In this document: in pieces, positions 61,740 to 64,000 of the stretch
How positions within the stretch are numbered: the stretch's first letter is position 1
How the letters are laid out: each line of letters opens with the position of its first letter
NCBI GenBank assembly: GCA_050305635.1
Contig: JBNLFS010000095.1
Location: 1-64,000, forward strand
From: Thiodiazotropha sp050305635
GTDB taxonomy: Bacteria; Pseudomonadota; Gammaproteobacteria; Chromatiales; Chromatiaceae
Direction of reading: 5' to 3'
DNA: 64,000 bases
Notes under the pieces: generated by a model
Database searches by the model: none
Told to the model about the DNA's origin: nothing
What the model saw: only the letters and a program-made list of their open reading frames with translations
Program-made: the position numbers and the translations under genes

Positions 61740-62963
61740 ATGCAGATCCCGATCGCGAAAATCCTGCCTCCCCTGCCCATGGCGACCACCACCCGGGCAC
61801 TGCTGCAGACGCTCCAGCCCGGACAGATCCTGCACGGCACGGCGTTGAGCGAAAACGTGGATGGCGCCATGCAGTTGCGCATCGGCGTCACCCGACTGAC
61901 CGCGCAAACCACTCTCAGCGTCAAACCGGGACAGCCCCTGCTGCTGCAGGTCGAGAAGAGTGGCGAGCTTCCGGAACTCAAGGTCCTGACCCTGCCGAGC
62001 CAGAAAACCCTGACCGCCATGGCGCTGAAGAGCAGCTTGCCCCGTCAGCAACCCCTGCCCCAGCTGTTTCAGGCCCTGACCCGGAGCCTGGAAAAACCGG
62101 ATGGCCCGCCCTTGCCGACCCCGGTCCGGCAGGCTGTGGAACAGCTGATGAGCCAGGTGGTCCGGTTGAACAATCCGGAGTTCAAGGCGATCCTGGCCCG
62201 AGCCCTGCCCCTGAGTGGCAACCAGACCGAGGCCCTGCTGTTACGCGGCAACCCTCAACCCCAGGATCTGAAACTCAATCTGTTGCGTCTGGTCGGCCTG
62301 GTCAGGCGTTTTATCAGTCAGGCTCCGTCCCTGACGGACGCACAGCAGGCGGTGCTGCGTCCCGGGCTCGGGCTCCTGTCTCAAGGCTCAAGCCCAGCCA
62401 CGCCCCAGTCCCAGGCATCTCCCCTGCCTCCCCCCTTGAACCCGGCCCCGATGCCGGGCCAGCCCCCGGCCGCGACGCAGGAATCCAATCCGACAGTGAA
62501 ACTGCTGCTGGACCTGTTCAAGCACCTGGACGGCGCGGTGGCGCGGATTCAGACCAACCAGCTGCATTCCCTCGCATCCGAGGACGGGGGACGTCCGATC
62601 TGGCAATTCGAACTGCCGATCCGCCACGAAAACGGGATCGACCTGTTCCAGTTCCGCATCACCCCCGATGCACACCACGCCCGCAAGGACGCCGCGTCCG
62701 GCTGGCGCCTGACTCTGCACATGAACCTCACCCCCCTGGGGCCGATGAAGGTCCAGCTGCACCTGGTCGGCGAGCGTGTCTCCACGATTATCTGGTCTGA
62801 GAACCCGGACACTTCCCAGCGCGTCTCTCAGCATCTCGACACCCTGCGCCGGGGATTGGAATCCGCCGGCCTGGAGGTCGCCAAGTTGGCTTCCTACCAG
62901 GGATCTGCGGAGAATGAACACGAGCTGCCGAGTGACCACACACTCCTCAACGAGAAGGCATGA
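61740..62963 (+). CDS. fliK: flagellar hook-length control protein FliK-like
   Basis: 407 residues. A Pro/Gln-rich variable middle (about 220-265) leads to the C-terminal FliK domain: WQFELPIRHENGIDLFQF, LHMNLTPLGPMKVQLHLVG and SQHLDTLRRGLESAGLEV. FliK is a secreted ruler that switches the export gate substrate. Here it is followed, with ATGA overlap, by a stand-alone FlhB C-terminal-like protein, a pairing seen in other gammaproteobacteria away from the main flagellar operons. It may be an accessory homologue; the main FliK could lie elsewhere. Confidence 0.82.
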   Translation: MQIPIAKILPPLPMATTTRALLQTLQPGQILHGTALSENVDGAMQLRIGVTRLTAQTTLSVKPGQPLLLQVEKSGELPELKVLTLPSQKTLTAMALKSSLPRQQPLPQLFQALTRSLEKPDGPPLPTPVRQAVEQLMSQVVRLNNPEFKAILARALPLSGNQTEALLLRGNPQPQDLKLNLLRLVGLVRRFISQAPSLTDAQQAVLRPGLGLLSQGSSPATPQSQASPLPPPLNPAPMPGQPPAATQESNPTVKLLLDLFKHLDGAVARIQTNQLHSLASEDGGRPIWQFELPIRHENGIDLFQFRITPDAHHARKDAASGWRLTLHMNLTPLGPMKVQLHLVGERVSTIIWSENPDTSQRVSQHLDTLRRGLESAGLEVAKLASYQGSAENEHELPSDHTLLNEKA

Positions 62964-63253
62964 GCAGAAAACGAAAACACCCGGACGAAGTCGCCATCGC
63001 CCTCAACTACGACGGTGAAAACGCCCCCCGGCTCACCGCCAAGGGCCGGGGCGAACTGGCGCAGCGGATTCTCGCCCTGGCCGAGGAGCACGACGTGCCA
63101 CTGCATGAGGACCCGGAACTGGCGGCCCTGCTGGCGCAACTGCCCCTGGGGGAGGAGATTCCCCAGGCCCTGTACCGGGCCGTGGCGGAGGTCATCGCCT
63201 TTGCCTACCTGCTCTCGGGTAAACGTCCACCGGGTTATGAGAACATTGACTAA
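62960..63253 (+). CDS. FlhB C-terminal-domain-like protein (EscU/YscU/FlhX type)
   Basis: 97 residues covering only the cytoplasmic switch domain of FlhB: AIALNYDGENAPRLTAKGRG, HEDPELAALLAQLPLGEEIPQALYRAVAEVIAFAYLL. The autocleavage NPTH site is missing because the protein starts after it. Homologues (FlhX/YlqH) can replace the processed FlhB tail. ATG overlaps the fliK-like stop, so the ruler and the switch are made together. Confidence 0.88.
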   Translation: MSRKRKHPDEVAIALNYDGENAPRLTAKGRGELAQRILALAEEHDVPLHEDPELAALLAQLPLGEEIPQALYRAVAEVIAFAYLLSGKRPPGYENID

Positions 63254-63317
63254 ACATTCGGCCCGGAATTGCCTTATGCCCCCTAAAAGGGTTCTACTGA
63301 GCGTCCCCAGTCTTAAA

Positions 63318-63557
63318 TCATCTCGTGAGATTTATCAGGACTTGGTGACGCTCTTGCTTCTCCCGGTATTTCACGTACTTGCGAATCATATCCGCATCCA
63401 CCAGTTCTACTACCCGACAACCCGACAGGCTGCTGTATTCCTGAACACAGTTGTATACCTCTCGGGCCTTTCATTTAGCGAAATCGATACTAGGAACCCA
63501 AATTTTGTGGAACTGGCAATGCCAGAGCACATACATTCACTACTCGAATCGACTCAT
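63318..63557 (-). pseudogene. IS200/IS605-family TnpA remnant
   Basis: From ATG 63557 one frame reads MSRFE-stop-stop, then YVLWHCQFHKIWVP, a further stop, and KAREVYNCVQEYSSLSGCRVVEL joined to DADMIRKYVKYREKQER. LWHCQ-x-H-x-x-W-V-P is the start of IS200-type Y1 transposases. The central HUH and tyrosine region is deleted and three stop codons interrupt the rest. About 240 bp remain of a usual 430. Confidence 0.8.
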
Positions 63558-63655
63558 GTTATTTCCTTTTTCTTGGTTGACGTTGTGGGAACAACTCATC
63601 CTCGGATTTAACATGCGCTTATTAATTCGTCACAGGCAAAGCCAGCCTCTCGTGA

Positions 63656-63674
63656 CCGCGTCCACAGGACGCGG
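63656..63674. repeat. hairpin of the IS200-like left end
   Basis: CCGCGTCC-ACA-GGACGCGG, a perfect 8-bp stem upstream of the tnpA relic, as expected for the subterminal hairpins recognised by Y1 transposases. Confidence 0.6.
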
Positions 63675-63744
63675 GTTTCTACGCTAAATACAATTTAAGC
63701 AAGCCGTTGAGATATTCCATCAAATATCTGAGTGCTTCGCCAAT

Positions 63745-63891
63745 ATGCCCTTATTGACCGTCACAGATAGCTGGTTTGGTAACGACCGTGTGTTGTTCGA
63801 GGATCAACTGGTAACGCTTCTCTTAGCTGCGGCCACTCTTGGGATGAGGTACCCCGCAGGAAAGCACCTTACACAACGGCTGGAGCCATGA
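63745..63891 (+). pseudogene. possible DDE transposase fragment
   Basis: A 48-codon frame begins MPLLTVTDSWFGNDRVLFED. TDSWFGND is the pattern around the second aspartate of several DDE transposases (IS701/IS4 relatives). Nothing further downstream to the window end is clearly recognisable. Low certainty. Confidence 0.35.
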
Positions 63892-64000
63892 TTGAACAAC
63901 TCTTGTTGCTGGGAAAATGTGGACCTTCCAGGGTTCTCGTTTATCTTCACTCTGCGAGATCGACAGGCGTCAGTCGCTTACGAAAAGCCGGCAGTTTCCC

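Overview
The window is a high-GC chromosomal stretch from a Gram-negative bacterium, most likely a gammaproteobacterium: it carries zipA, rdgC, tmcA, ligA and smc, a capsule-type tviB/tviC pair, and several families of short palindromic repeats of the kind scattered through gammaproteobacterial genomes. A sulfur-oxidising or facultatively anaerobic Chromatiales-like host would fit, but that is inference. No tRNA, rRNA or CRISPR array was found.

Region 1 (about 0.2-27.6 kb) is a catabolic island. A seven-gene minus-strand operon (8432 down to 170) encodes a complete corrinoid methyl-transfer system: a cysteine-rich MetF-like protein, a cobalamin carrier protein, a URO-D-family methyltransferase, a MetH-activation-like protein, a RACo-type corrinoid reductive activator, a methyl-tetrahydrofolate:corrinoid methyltransferase and an amidohydrolase. 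Next to it lie a GntR/FCD regulator, an alpha/beta hydrolase, a vanillin-type aldehyde dehydrogenase, a hydroxycinnamoyl-CoA hydratase-lyase (ech) and a second hydrolase. Then comes a second minus-strand block (25462 down to about 14000): another aldehyde dehydrogenase, DUF1302 and DUF1329 outer-envelope proteins, a YCF48-like protein, an MMPL/RND transporter, an MDR oxidoreductase and an AAHS-type aromatic acid transporter. A divergent sigma-54 activator of the XylR/DmpR type faces it, and a good -24/-12 promoter precedes the block. Read together, the island would take up lignin-type methoxylated aromatics, shorten ferulate-like side chains to the aldehyde, oxidise that to the acid, and remove the O-methyl group by a corrinoid route that delivers methyl-THF to a reverse-acting MetF. 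Window-internal operators (a TTGTATACAA palindrome and TATCAA-N5-TTGATA) suggest how it is controlled.

Region 2 (28.5-38 kb) holds the housekeeping set smc-zipA-ligA. It is followed, upstream of smc, by a lower-GC two-gene cassette (a 315-residue unknown and an exported ankyrin-type protein) and a decayed second copy of the smc 5' end.

Region 3 (38-49 kb) has an RpfC-like hybrid kinase, queF, an FGGY kinase, a RepB-like primase overlapping two members of the AmmeMemoRadiSam system, tmcA, and an rtcB gene overlapped by an RbfA-like gene.

Region 4 (49-64 kb) has an ArnC/ArnT-like lipid A modification trio, a B12-type radical SAM protein, tviB-tviC and a uronate epimerase, rdgC, the third AmmeMemoRadiSam member (AMMECR1), a pentapeptide-repeat membrane protein, a fliK/flhB-like pair and transposase debris. 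The left edge of the window also cuts an IS110-family element.
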